Shown: in pieces, positions 47,978-57,420 of the stretch
Position numbering within the stretch: the first letter of the stretch is position 1
How the letters are laid out: every line of letters starts with the position of its first letter
Source: Nitrosomonas sp. Nm84
GTDB lineage: Bacteria > Pseudomonadota > Gammaproteobacteria > Burkholderiales > Nitrosomonadaceae
Direction: 5' to 3'
DNA length: 64,000 nucleotides
NCBI RefSeq assembly: GCF_003201565.1
Contig: NZ_QJJP01000002.1
Coordinates: forward strand, 1 to 64,000
Program-made: the position numbers and the translations under genes
The notes under the pieces: model-generated
Told to the model about the DNA's origin: nothing
Databases searched by the model: none
The model's input: only the letters and a program-made list of their open reading frames with translations

Positions 47978-48067
47978 TAGTGTCTCTAATCCTAACAATT
48001 AGTTAAAGCATTGGTTTTTTGCCATTGTCGCATTACGTAGCTTCTAATTGATATTGACGATCATTGC

Positions 48068-49213
48068 TTATCTTCGGTTCTGATTAAAACGTACCACAAA
48101 TGCGCGATCAATATAATTTTTCCACCACCAGACCCACTTTCCATGTCCAAATAGTGGGCCCCATGAGGCGATGGCATGACGATCGCCTGTCGTTAATAAG
48201 CTCAGAAAACGTTTCTGCGGTTTAAAAGCTAGTAGCGGGTGCTGTTTAAGCGTGGCAGCTAGATTGCTTGCCAGTACTGGTCCTTGACGAATTGCATAAA
48301 CACCGGCTTTAGGTAAGGGTGTCATGAAAGCAGCGATATCGCCCACAGCAAATATGTCTGGATGTGAGACGCTGCGGAGATATTGGTCAATCTGAATAAA
48401 CCCTTTGTTATCGCACTTTAATCCACTTTCTGCCGGCCAGAATTGCGCACCGGCATGAGTGGCCCAGGCAGAAAAATCATAATCCAGGATCGTGCCATCA
48501 TCCAGCGTTAGTTGATGTTGATTGATGGCAGCGACATGTCTCCCGCTGATGATGGTGATGTCGAGAGTTTTTAGGTGGCGCTTGAAAAACACCTGTACGC
48601 GTTCATTAAATGAACTTAGGATGTTTTGATTGGCGCAAACTAAAGTAAAGCTTGCATGAATAGATGTGGTATGGCGAAGTTTGTAATGCATTGCCAACAA
48701 TACCTCAATACTGGCAGCTCCGCCCCCAGTCATTACAATTCGCTGTAATACATTGGTATTCATACTCTGAGCTATTTTAAGCCAGTGCTGCCAATAATCA
48801 AGAAATTGCTGAAATGGTTTAATGGGGCAACCATGTTTATTGGCACCTTTAATATCATTCAATGCTGGCTGAGAACCGATATTAATCGACAACAAATCGT
48901 ACTGCAGCGATGGATGTTGATAGCAATAGATTCTCTTGGTCAGCGGATCAATGTGTTGAACTTCACTGTGAACAAACTGAACACCGGCCCGCTGACAAAG
49001 TTTCTGTAAATCGATATGACAGTCTTCAAAAGTATAGTGGCCAGCAATTAACCCTGGCAGCATTCCAGAATAAGGTATGAGCGAATCAGTGCTGATGAGT
49101 GTGACTTTGGTGTCAGGAAGAGGACATATGCCCAGTTTCTTGATAATGGAAATGTGGCTGTGACCGCAACCAATTAGAAATAAGTATTTTTTATGAGATG
49201 CTGGAGTGATCAT
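48068..49213 (-). CDS. FAD-dependent pyridine-nucleotide oxidoreductase (NDH-2 / SelD-N-like)
   Basis: 381 residues. The FAD motif is FLIGCGHSHISIIKKLG at the N-terminus, with LIPYSGMLPGLIAGHYTFEDCHIDL next. A second nucleotide motif, IVMTGGGAASIEVLLAM, is near residue 165, and DIFAVGDIAAFMTPLPKAGVYAIRQGP near residue 300. The GCGHSH and MLPGLIAGHY forms match the group sometimes fused to SelD; no SelD domain is present here. Its electron acceptor is unknown. It is transcribed towards the lipid operon. Confidence 0.75.
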   Translation of the reverse strand: MITPASHKKYLFLIGCGHSHISIIKKLGICPLPDTKVTLISTDSLIPYSGMLPGLIAGHYTFEDCHIDLQKLCQRAGVQFVHSEVQHIDPLTKRIYCYQHPSLQYDLLSINIGSQPALNDIKGANKHGCPIKPFQQFLDYWQHWLKIAQSMNTNVLQRIVMTGGGAASIEVLLAMHYKLRHTTSIHASFTLVCANQNILSSFNERVQVFFKRHLKTLDITIISGRHVAAINQHQLTLDDGTILDYDFSAWATHAGAQFWPAESGLKCDNKGFIQIDQYLRSVSHPDIFAVGDIAAFMTPLPKAGVYAIRQGPVLASNLAATLKQHPLLAFKPQKRFLSLLTTGDRHAIASWGPLFGHGKWVWWWKNYIDRAFVVRFNQNRR

Positions 49214-49424
49214 TAACTTATTCAGATTGCGTTATTTTCAGAAAAGTGTGATAGTTCATATCGCAACATCATTAGTTAGTCCATGCTACTACAAATAAAA
49301 TCAAATGTATTTCTATGGCTTCTAGGGCTAATTAGGTAAGATATTGAAAGTATTTCATTTTATCATTGCGACGTGTTTTTCACGATTAATGATTTTTAAA
49401 TTTATTTACTCATGGAGGGGAATA

Positions 49425-49931
49425 ATGAAATCTAGTAAGATCAGTACATTAGCGGCTTATACTATTCTTTTATTAGTAACAGGGCTGTTATTCGCATGTA
49501 AGCCGATTTTCGACAAAAAGCCGCTGCCTGATAAGGAAGGAAGCAAAGAAGTGGCATCGGAACCGGCACCAGCACCAGCACCAGCACCAGCACCAGCAGC
49601 AAGTGCGCCCACTCCCATTGAACCAGCTACCAAAATTGAAGAAGTTGAAACTATACAGAGTTTAGAATTTGCTGTTGAGACGCCTGATGCAACCAGCAAA
49701 GACGCTCAAGTACAGATGGCTGATGATGGAGATGATGTTGTAAAAATCACACCTGTAATTATGCGTAAAGTACAGCAGGCGCTTGTGAATGCAGGGCTTA
49801 ATCCTGGTCCTGTGGATGGTGTCAGTGGCGCTAAAACAGTTTCTGCTATTGAGAGCTTCCAAAAGCAGAGTAACATCCCAGTAGGTAAGTTGAATAAAAG
49901 AACGTTGCGTGCGCTAAATGTTGATTTTTAA
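49425..49931 (+). CDS. Peptidoglycan-binding lipoprotein
   Basis: 168 residues from the ATG at 49425 with GGAGGGG before it; the frame open to 49344 lacks a ribosome site. A lipobox (LLFAC) is at about residue 24. A linker with six Ala-Pro units is followed by an acidic stretch and a C-terminal PG_binding_1 domain (MRKVQQALVNAGLNPGPVDGVSGAKTVSAIESFQKQSNIPVGKLNKRTLRAL). It is probably an outer-membrane lipoprotein contacting the wall. It is a single gene. Confidence 0.85.
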   Translation: MKSSKISTLAAYTILLLVTGLLFACKPIFDKKPLPDKEGSKEVASEPAPAPAPAPAPAASAPTPIEPATKIEEVETIQSLEFAVETPDATSKDAQVQMADDGDDVVKITPVIMRKVQQALVNAGLNPGPVDGVSGAKTVSAIESFQKQSNIPVGKLNKRTLRALNVDF

Positions 49932-49958
49932 TAATAAAAGATAGTCTGTCAGTATTCT

Positions 49959-49993
49959 AAATACGCCAGGAGCTTACAGTTCTTGGTGTATTT
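49959..49993 (+). terminator. Hairpin after the peptidoglycan-binding lipoprotein
   Basis: AAATACGCCA (49959-49968) pairs with TGGTGTATTT (49984-49993) with one G-T pair. There is no strong T-run beyond the last three T residues. It is a likely but not typical terminator. Confidence 0.45.
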
Positions 49994-50076
49994 GCTTGTA
50001 CATAAGAATCTCTTATAAGGACATGATGTATCCGATTTGTCGGATGGTTATAGGTATTAAGGTGATTTAAAAAAAT

Positions 50077-50105
50077 TTGCTATAGAAGAAGGCATGTTCT
50101 ATAGT
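50077..50105 (+). promoter_or_regulatory. Likely promoter of the hpnH operon
   Basis: TTGCTA (50077-50082), 17 bp, then TATAGT (50100-50105). The expected start leaves a leader of about 240 nt before the hpnH ATG at 50349. The AT-rich leader holds a frame (50105-50464) rich in hydrophobic residues that overlaps hpnH by over 110 bp and is not called. Confidence 0.4.
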
Positions 50106-50348
50106 TGAGTGCACAAATAAGAATCGGTTTCAGAGTTTATTCAGGTAATTATGGAAATGTACAAAGGTTGGCAGTCTTGGATATTGTTTATTGTGAACTT
50201 TTATTTTCTTGGTATTTGAATTTATTTGGATTTTTATTTATCTATCTATATGAGCTTTTAGTTGGTTTCAACATCACAGGTTCTATTTATATAATTCTTG
50301 GTAGTGTAGGTCATTACTTGCTTTTGAAGTACTTTTGGAGGTTTTCTC

Positions 50349-51467
50349 ATGGGAGTTCCTTTACGTCAACAGATCGCAGTTGGCAGTTATCTAATCAAAC
50401 AAAAACTAAAGGGAGTAAAAAAATATCCCTTAGTGCTCATGCTGGAGCCTTTGTTTCGCTGTAATCTCGCATGTGCGGGGTGTGGAAAAATTGCACATCC
50501 GGAAGACGTTCTTGATCAACGCCTTTCTTATGAAGAGTGTATGCAGGCAGTCGATGAGTGCGGTGCTCCGATGGTATCAATTCCGGGCGGTGAGCCACTG
50601 CTGCATAAAGAGATGCCGCAGATTGTTGCGGGCATCATTCAGCGCAAAAAATATGTTTACCTGTGTACCAACGCATTATTGTTAAAGAAAAGGATTGATG
50701 ATTATACCCCATCACCGTATTTAACGTTCTCAATCCATTTGGATGGCATGAAAGAGCGTCATGATGCATCGGTTTGTCAGGATGGTGTTTTTGATCGTGC
50801 GGTTGAAGCGATAAAGCTGGCTCTGGATAAAGGTTTTAGAGTTACTGTGAATTGTACGTTGTTTCAAGGCGAAACACCGAAGGATGTTGCCGAGTTTCTG
50901 GATTATGCGATGGAGTTGGGTGTTGAGGCAGCAACGATTGCTCCTGGGTTTAGCTATGAAAAGGCACCTCAGCAAGATGTTTTTATCAAAAGCCAAGATA
51001 CAAAAGTATTGTTTCGTGGCATTTTTGAATTAGGTAAGCGACTAAAGCGAAAATGGAGGTTGAACCACTCAGCGCTTTATTTGGATTATCTGGCGGGAAA
51101 CCAGGATTATGAATGTACACCATGGGGTAATCCGACACGCAATGTGTTTGGCTGGCAAAAGCCTTGCTACCTGTTATCGGATGAGGGTTATGCAAAAACC
51201 TTCAAAGAACTTCTTGATGATACGCCGTGGGAAAAGTATGGTACGGCAAATAATCCGAAATGTGCGCAATGTATGGCGCATTGTGGATATGAAGCAACTG
51301 CAGTTGAAGATACACTCCAACATCCATGGAAAGCACTGATTGCATCGCTAAAAGGACCGAGAACGACAGGCCCGATGGTGGCTGAGCCTACTCCCAAATG
51401 GGCAGTGGGAGAAAACAAAACGCCGAAGAAACTATCTGATATACCGGTAACACTGGTTAACAAATAA
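50349..51467 (+). CDS. hpnH: Hopanoid biosynthesis radical SAM protein HpnH
   Basis: 372 residues with GGAGG before ATG. The radical SAM cluster motif is C38-x3-C42-x2-C45 in PLFRCNLACAGCGK. PGGEPLLHKEMP follows as the SAM-binding GGE, and the C-terminal CAQCMAHCGYEATA is family-specific. HpnH adds the adenosyl group to diploptene, the first step towards bacteriohopanepolyols. It heads the hpnHBMN run. No squalene-hopene cyclase gene is in the window. Confidence 0.93.
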   Translation: MGVPLRQQIAVGSYLIKQKLKGVKKYPLVLMLEPLFRCNLACAGCGKIAHPEDVLDQRLSYEECMQAVDECGAPMVSIPGGEPLLHKEMPQIVAGIIQRKKYVYLCTNALLLKKRIDDYTPSPYLTFSIHLDGMKERHDASVCQDGVFDRAVEAIKLALDKGFRVTVNCTLFQGETPKDVAEFLDYAMELGVEAATIAPGFSYEKAPQQDVFIKSQDTKVLFRGIFELGKRLKRKWRLNHSALYLDYLAGNQDYECTPWGNPTRNVFGWQKPCYLLSDEGYAKTFKELLDDTPWEKYGTANNPKCAQCMAHCGYEATAVEDTLQHPWKALIASLKGPRTTGPMVAEPTPKWAVGENKTPKKLSDIPVTLVNK

Positions 51468-51515
51468 GCAGATACAGAGTATCGGTACTGGTTGATAGCA
51501 TTTGCTGCAAGTAGA

Positions 51516-52652
51516 ATGATGATGGAATTCGTATTATATCTGTCTATTTTCGGTGTCTTATGTTGGTGGTCATTAATACTGCTTCCGTGGCGCCCTTGGA
51601 GTACCCGTGAAAAGGTAGAAGTTGGAATTTCTGAAAATTCTGATACCTTGCTAAGTGATATTACAATACTGATTCCCGCGCGCAATGAAGGCCCCTATAT
51701 TCAACATACACTGAATGGTGTGAAAGCGCAGGGGGAAGGCGCGTGCATCATCGTAATAGATGACCAGTCTGATGATAATACGGCGCAGCAGGCTAAGCAG
51801 TGTGGTGTGCAGGTCATATCCGGTAGCGCACCCCCTGCGGGATGGAGTGGAAAGCTATGGGCGCTTGAGCAAGGACTCAAGGCAGTTAGGACGCCTTATA
51901 CACTGTTACTGGATGCTGATATTGAGTTAGCACCTGGGATTGTTTCTGAGTTGCGGCGAAAAGCGCAGAATGAAAATATCGCGTTTATTTCATTGATGGC
52001 TGAACCTTCCATGAAGAATTTCATAGAGCGCTTACTCATGCCGGCGTTTATTTTTTTCTTCAAGTTGCTATATCCTTTTGGACCAGCAAATAGGCCAACT
52101 TCACGAGTTGCCGCAGCTGCGGGGGGATGTATTTTGGTGGAAACACAAGCATTGCGCACAGTGGGTGCTTTTGCCAATTTGCATGATGCATTGATCGATG
52201 ATTGCACGTTAGCGGCACATACCAAGCGCGCAGGTTATCACACTTGGATAGGATTAAGTCATGCGGCACATAGCCACCGCAGCTACCACGCATTAAAGCC
52301 TATCTGGGAAATGGTGGCCCGTACGGCTTATACGCAGTTAAGGTATTCGTTCATTTTACTTGCTCTCTGTACATTGATCATGATATCGATGTTCTGGGCG
52401 GCACCGTTGGCCTTTTTGCTACAATCTGTGCAAGAAGAAATTTATATGGTGAGTTTACTGGCATGGGTGGCGATGTTGATTACCTATATGCCAACTTTAA
52501 TTTATTATCAACGTTCTCCACTTTGGGGATTCGCATTGCCTATCATCGGTACACTGTACCTTGCTATGACTTGGACATCCGCACTACGATACTGGCGTGG
52601 AGAGCGTGCTTGTTGGAAAGATCGTCGATATGAAAGTAAAATTAACAATTAA
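51516..52652 (+). CDS. hpnB: Hopanoid-associated glycosyltransferase HpnB
   Basis: 378 residues from the first of three ATGs at 51516; the longer frame opens with TTG. A membrane helix is at the N-terminus. The GT2 fold has ITILIPARNEGPYI, the Asp-rich VIDDQSDDNTA, TLLLDADIELAPG and LHDALIDDCTLAAHTKRAGY. Three or four membrane helices follow at the C-terminus. It is a family member of hopanoid loci; the sugar or acceptor is not established. It overlaps hpnM by 23 bp. Confidence 0.88.
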   Translation: MMMEFVLYLSIFGVLCWWSLILLPWRPWSTREKVEVGISENSDTLLSDITILIPARNEGPYIQHTLNGVKAQGEGACIIVIDDQSDDNTAQQAKQCGVQVISGSAPPAGWSGKLWALEQGLKAVRTPYTLLLDADIELAPGIVSELRRKAQNENIAFISLMAEPSMKNFIERLLMPAFIFFFKLLYPFGPANRPTSRVAAAAGGCILVETQALRTVGAFANLHDALIDDCTLAAHTKRAGYHTWIGLSHAAHSHRSYHALKPIWEMVARTAYTQLRYSFILLALCTLIMISMFWAAPLAFLLQSVQEEIYMVSLLAWVAMLITYMPTLIYYQRSPLWGFALPIIGTLYLAMTWTSALRYWRGERACWKDRRYESKINN

Positions 52653-53265
52653 ATTAATGGCGTGGTGCCTAATAGGGATGTGGCTGTTGTCAGCTAGTTC
52701 TACGGTATTCAGCGAATCCGATTCAGTATCTGAGAATCCGGAACAGGTGATACAAAACTTACAGTCTGCCTTACTTCAGGTAATGCGTGAAAGTGAGCAA
52801 CTGGGTTATGAAGGGCGATTTAAATTCTTGGAGCCTGTCATTGAGCAATCGCATGACCTTGAGTTGATCATTAAAACGATACTGGGCGCAACTTACTGGT
52901 CGCAATTGGATAAAGACCAAAAAAACCTGGTTATTGATACATTTCGCCAATTGAGTATCGCTACCTACGCGGGGCGATTCAATCAATATGAAGGAGAGCA
53001 GTTCGAAGTGATTGAGCAACGGACTTTACCGCACGAACAAACACTGGTGCGAAGCCAATTAACTAAATCGGATGGCGGTACAGTAAATTTTGACTATGTT
53101 CTACAGCAAACCGAGGGACGCTGGCGTATTGTCAATATCTTATTTGATGGCGTGAGCGATCTCGCCATCAAACGCGGAGAGTATCGCGCAATTATGCAGC
53201 GAGATGGTTTCCAGGCGTTGATTGAATTGCTGAAAGAAAAGATTAGCCTGGCCCGGCAGAATTGA
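52630..53265 (+). CDS. hpnM: Hopanoid-associated MlaC-like periplasmic protein HpnM
   Basis: 211 residues from the ATG at 52630 (MKVKLTIKLM). A signal peptide ends near TVFS-ESD. The Tgt2/MlaC fold is shown by FKFLEPVIEQSHDLELIIKTILGATYWSQLDKDQKNLVIDTFRQL and GRWRIVNILFDGVSDLAIKRGEYRAIM. MlaC relatives carry lipids across the periplasm. With HpnN this suggests hopanoid shuttling to the outer membrane. Confidence 0.88.
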   Translation: MKVKLTIKLMAWCLIGMWLLSASSTVFSESDSVSENPEQVIQNLQSALLQVMRESEQLGYEGRFKFLEPVIEQSHDLELIIKTILGATYWSQLDKDQKNLVIDTFRQLSIATYAGRFNQYEGEQFEVIEQRTLPHEQTLVRSQLTKSDGGTVNFDYVLQQTEGRWRIVNILFDGVSDLAIKRGEYRAIMQRDGFQALIELLKEKISLARQN

Positions 53266-53301
53266 CAGCAGGATGACTGCATCTTCTCCTAAAGGATTTC
53301 T

Positions 53302-55971
53302 TTGAGCGTAATCAGCGCACATAGCCGTAGCTATCGGATTTTTGCACGGTGGGCCGAATTTTGCTATCAGAATGCCATTGGAGTCATTCTGTTCGTATTG
53401 GTATTGACTGTATTGAGTACAGTGTATACGGTCAATAATCTTGGAGTGCACACCGACACGACAGACATGCTCTCTGAGGATGTTCCTTTTCGTGCGAATC
53501 ATATCCGCTATAAACAATCATTTTCCCAATACGAAGACACATTATTGCTGGTATTGGATGCGCCCACGCCGGAGCAGGCGCATGCCGCAGCAAAACGTAT
53601 CGCTACCTATCTGCAACAAAATAACACTCAGTTTCCGAATACTTATTATTTGAGTGGAGATCCTTTCTTTGAACAGAATGGTCTCTTTTTCAAGAGCATA
53701 CCGGAATTAGGTCGTATTACCGATCACTTGGCAACGGCACAGCCCTTGGTTGCGCGTATCGCGGAAAATCCTACGCTATATACTTTCTCTTCAATACTCA
53801 CTGAAGCCATTGATGAATTAAGGGCTGGCCGCACGTTAGAGCTGGAACCGGTAATGAATGGTGTCAGTGCAACGATAGATGCGCAATTAGCTGGTAAATC
53901 CCGTGCATTATCATGGCAGGTACTATTGAGCGGTGAAGCGCAAAAAGCAAGCTACCAGGAATTCATTGTAGTCAAACCGGAGCTTGATTATTCCCAAATA
54001 TTTGCTGCTGAAGAACCGATCAAGTTAATTCGTGCAGCCGCTCAAGATATGGGTTTGACCGCCGATGCCGCGGAGAAATTGCGTATAACCGGTGAAGTAG
54101 CGCTGGCTCACGACGAACTGAATAGTGCGATGCATGGTGCGCAGGATGCCGGGTTATTGGCGCTAGTCATGGTGGCCGGTGTGTTGTTCATTGCGTTGCG
54201 ATCTGCCGGAGCGATGTTAACAGTAATACTGAGTCTGATTCTTGGCTTGTTGTTGACAGCAGCATTTGCCACTGTTGCTGTGGGATATTTGAATCTGATT
54301 TCCATCGCGTTTGCTGTGTTATATATCGGTCTCGGAGTTGATTATGCCATTCATTTTTTGCTGCGGCATGAAGAACTAAGGAAACATAGTCAATCCGTTG
54401 CGGAGGCTTTGTATAAAACTGGTGGAGATATGGGGCAATCATTGTTGATCTGTGCGATCACGACCGCAATCGGTTTTTATGCATTCATGCCGACGACTTA
54501 CAGAGGTGTTGCAGAACTGGGGTTGATATCGGGTACAGGAATGATGATCAGCTTTTTGATTACAATGACACTGATTCCTGCCTTGCAAAGATTTCTTCCA
54601 ATGCGCATCGGAAGTTCACCCACTTCCATTACATCAATTAACCGCATTTTGGATCTGCCCAGACACTTTCGTAAATCGGTATATGCGCTCACAACAATTG
54701 CTATTCTGGTTTCTGCCGTGACATTACCGCATATCAGATTTGATTATAATTTGCTGAATATGAATAACCCGCACGCGGAGTCGGTGCTGACTTTTCAGGA
54801 ATTGTTAAAGAATACGGAAGATTCACCTTGGCATATCGATATACTCGTTGATCAATTTCAGGAGACGGAATCCGTAGTGCAACGCCTTAAGGCTTTGCCG
54901 GAAGTTGATAAAGTGATCAGTATTCTTGATCTGGTGCCACAGGAACAAGCAGAAAAGAGTCTTTTGATTGAGGAAATGGCGCTCACACTTGGGCCGATTT
55001 CTTTTTCCCCGGCAGCATTTCAGCAGGCGAATCGCCATACGGTTGCGCAGCAACGCATGGCACTGGAAAAATTGAATCATGCATTAACCCAGTTTATAGC
55101 CGAGCAACCAGATCATTCCGCAATAGCTTCTGCTCGCATATTGCGTTCTTCACTGTCTGATTTGCTGGCACGGTTGGATAAAGATGCACTAGACAATGTT
55201 CAGGCAGAGGAGCGATTATTAAGCACTCTCAGCAAAGATCTGATCGGTCTGCTGCCTGAGTCTATCGAGCGTCTGCAACGAGCACTCGAGGCAAAGCCCT
55301 TTACGCAAGAAACATTGCCGACGACGATCAGTACGCACTGGCATAGTCACGATGATGCTTATCGCATCGCGGTTTATCCATCGGAAAATATTGATGACAA
55401 TGATGCGCTACGTAGATTTGTGCATGCGGTTCAGAGTGTAGTACCCAGTGCAACCGGTGCGCCGGTTATTAGTCTGGAAGCCGGTGAAGCGGTGGTGGAT
55501 GCGTTTATACATGCTTTCTCATTGGCGCTGCTGGGTGTCATCCTGGCGTTATGGATAATGCTCAGAAGTATCACTGCTACTGCGCTGGTACTAATACCGC
55601 TTTTATTGGCGACTTTGTTCACTGGCGCTTGCACCGTTTTGCTTGGCCTGCCGTTCAATTTTGCCAATATTATCGCCTTACCATTATTACTGGGTATTGG
55701 CATCGACAGCAGCTTGCATATGGTGCACAGGAGTCGTAATACCGGCGCGGTGTACGAGAATTTATTGCATACCAGTACAGCGCGCGCAATTTACTATAGT
55801 GCATTAACAACGCTGGTGGGGTTTGGCAGTCTGGTATTTTCCACACACCAAGGTACCGCCGGTATGGGATTGCTGTTGACAGTCGGATTATTTCTAACGC
55901 TGGTTTGCGTGTTGATTATTTTGCCGGTGTTATTACAGTCGAGCAGTAAAAAGAAAGCGAATGTCGCTTAA
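53302..55971 (+). CDS. hpnN: Hopanoid transporter HpnN (RND/MMPL family)
   Basis: 889 residues with a TTG start; AAAGGA lies at good spacing and no ATG or GTG fits. The first helix (NAIGVILFVLVLTVLSTVYTV) precedes a large periplasmic loop. A first block of five helices contains IAFAVLYIGLGVDYAIHFLLRHEE, the loop repeats, and a second block has ALPLLLGIGIDSSLHMVHRSR. This is the doubled RND layout. HpnN is needed to move hopanoids to the outer membrane in studied bacteria. Confidence 0.9.
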   Translation: MSVISAHSRSYRIFARWAEFCYQNAIGVILFVLVLTVLSTVYTVNNLGVHTDTTDMLSEDVPFRANHIRYKQSFSQYEDTLLLVLDAPTPEQAHAAAKRIATYLQQNNTQFPNTYYLSGDPFFEQNGLFFKSIPELGRITDHLATAQPLVARIAENPTLYTFSSILTEAIDELRAGRTLELEPVMNGVSATIDAQLAGKSRALSWQVLLSGEAQKASYQEFIVVKPELDYSQIFAAEEPIKLIRAAAQDMGLTADAAEKLRITGEVALAHDELNSAMHGAQDAGLLALVMVAGVLFIALRSAGAMLTVILSLILGLLLTAAFATVAVGYLNLISIAFAVLYIGLGVDYAIHFLLRHEELRKHSQSVAEALYKTGGDMGQSLLICAITTAIGFYAFMPTTYRGVAELGLISGTGMMISFLITMTLIPALQRFLPMRIGSSPTSITSINRILDLPRHFRKSVYALTTIAILVSAVTLPHIRFDYNLLNMNNPHAESVLTFQELLKNTEDSPWHIDILVDQFQETESVVQRLKALPEVDKVISILDLVPQEQAEKSLLIEEMALTLGPISFSPAAFQQANRHTVAQQRMALEKLNHALTQFIAEQPDHSAIASARILRSSLSDLLARLDKDALDNVQAEERLLSTLSKDLIGLLPESIERLQRALEAKPFTQETLPTTISTHWHSHDDAYRIAVYPSENIDDNDALRRFVHAVQSVVPSATGAPVISLEAGEAVVDAFIHAFSLALLGVILALWIMLRSITATALVLIPLLLATLFTGACTVLLGLPFNFANIIALPLLLGIGIDSSLHMVHRSRNTGAVYENLLHTSTARAIYYSALTTLVGFGSLVFSTHQGTAGMGLLLTVGLFLTLVCVLIILPVLLQSSSKKKANVA

Positions 55972-56106
55972 TACAAGTCGTTGAAGAGCTTCTGCATTGC
56001 CGCTACGGTATTAAAGACAGGTTCAAATACTTATTGATCACGCATGAGCTGCGTTTTGTCGCCTGTTCTTGCCCGATAATCGCTACCTCGAAAACGTTTT
56101 GATTCT

Positions 56107-57381
56107 TTATTCCGATTGTTGTGTGACAACAGTGCGCGTTAAAGCTGCGGCAAAGAAACCATCAGTTTGATGCAATTTAGGGGATAGTTGCAAAAACTCA
56201 CCGGTATCCAGTGGTATTTTCTGTTGTGACAATAATTCTGTGCAGTTTAACAAGGTAAATTGAGGGTGTGCAACCAGAAAATCATGAATAATGGTTTGGT
56301 TTTCTTCTGGCAGAAAACTGCACGTTGCATACACCAGTCGGCCGCCTGGCTTGAGCAAGCCGGCTGCTGCTGCAAGAATAGCGGCTTGTTTTGTTTTGAG
56401 TTCTTCGATGCTTTGCGGGGATTGACGCCATTTTAAATCCGGATTGCGCCGCAATGTTCCAAGTCCGCTACAAGGGGCATCTACTAGTACTCGATCTATT
56501 TTTCCGGCCAATCGTTTGATCTTAATATCATTTTCGTTTGCGATGCGTTGCGCATGTAGATTCGATAGGCCTGAACGCTTAAAGCGCGGTTTCAGATTGC
56601 TCAATCGTTTTTCAGAAATATCAAACGCATAAAGACGTCCTTTGGAATTCATCAAAGCACCCAGCAGCAGTGATTTTCCGCCTGCGCCGGCGCAGAAATC
56701 GACAACCATTTCACCCCGCTTTGGGGCCAACAGGTATCCAAGTATTTGACTGCCTTCGTCTTGTACCTCTATTTTTCCAGACAAGAAGAGTGTATGACGG
56801 TTGATTGCAGGCTTGCCGGTAAGGCGAATACCGCATGGAGAATAAGGTGTTTCCTGTGCTTCGATGCCTTCCTGTTTGAGCGTATCAAGTACTTCGGAAC
56901 GTTTGGCGAGGATTGTGTTCACCCGGAGATCAAGGGGTGCGGATTTTTGTAACGATAATCCTAGATCAAGAATATCTGTATCCGGCATAAACTGCTGTAA
57001 TTTCCCTACCAGCCATTCAGGAAATTCTGCCTGAACGGGAAGTGGTAATGCATCGATATGAATCGCTTTAATTTCCGATAACCATTTGGTTTCCGTTTCA
57101 CTGATCAGCGCAGCTAATTCCCGTAAATTCATGCCGTGAAATTTAACCAGATACGCTAAAACCAGTGCGCGCGGTGTTACGAGTTTGGTTAGGTTTTCGA
57201 GAAAAAAACGGTGGCGTAATATGCCAAAGACTGTCTCAGCAATAAATGCGCGGTCTTGTGCGCCGAGCATAGGATTTTCACGGAAGAAATTCCGCAAAAT
57301 TGCATCGGCGGGATATTCCAAAGGAAGTATCGTGCGTAACGCAACTACCGCTGCGTCCAGCTGAAAAGGGGTTAATTGCAT
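56107..57381 (-). CDS. rsmB: 16S rRNA cytosine-C5 methyltransferase RsmB-type
   Basis: 424 residues. An N-terminal NusB-like helical domain covers about 1-130. The SAM-binding VVDFCAGAGGKSLLLGALM is near residue 230. The two catalytic cysteines are in VLVDAPCSGLGTLRRNPD and LVYATCSFLPEENQ. Length and the N-terminal domain fit RsmB (m5C967) of the NOP2/Sun family. It follows purN and DUF3108 on the same strand. Confidence 0.85.
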   Translation of the reverse strand: MQLTPFQLDAAVVALRTILPLEYPADAILRNFFRENPMLGAQDRAFIAETVFGILRHRFFLENLTKLVTPRALVLAYLVKFHGMNLRELAALISETETKWLSEIKAIHIDALPLPVQAEFPEWLVGKLQQFMPDTDILDLGLSLQKSAPLDLRVNTILAKRSEVLDTLKQEGIEAQETPYSPCGIRLTGKPAINRHTLFLSGKIEVQDEGSQILGYLLAPKRGEMVVDFCAGAGGKSLLLGALMNSKGRLYAFDISEKRLSNLKPRFKRSGLSNLHAQRIANENDIKIKRLAGKIDRVLVDAPCSGLGTLRRNPDLKWRQSPQSIEELKTKQAAILAAAAGLLKPGGRLVYATCSFLPEENQTIIHDFLVAHPQFTLLNCTELLSQQKIPLDTGEFLQLSPKLHQTDGFFAAALTRTVVTQQSE

Positions 57382-57420
57382 GGGTTTCCTGATGTGTGTT
57401 TGATCCGCTGATGCATCGGA

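Noticed and set aside
50105-50464. 119-codon frame with hydrophobic stretches before hpnH
   Set aside because: TTG start, no ribosome site, and it overlaps hpnH by more than 110 bp in another frame. The AT-rich leader explains the hydrophobic residues.
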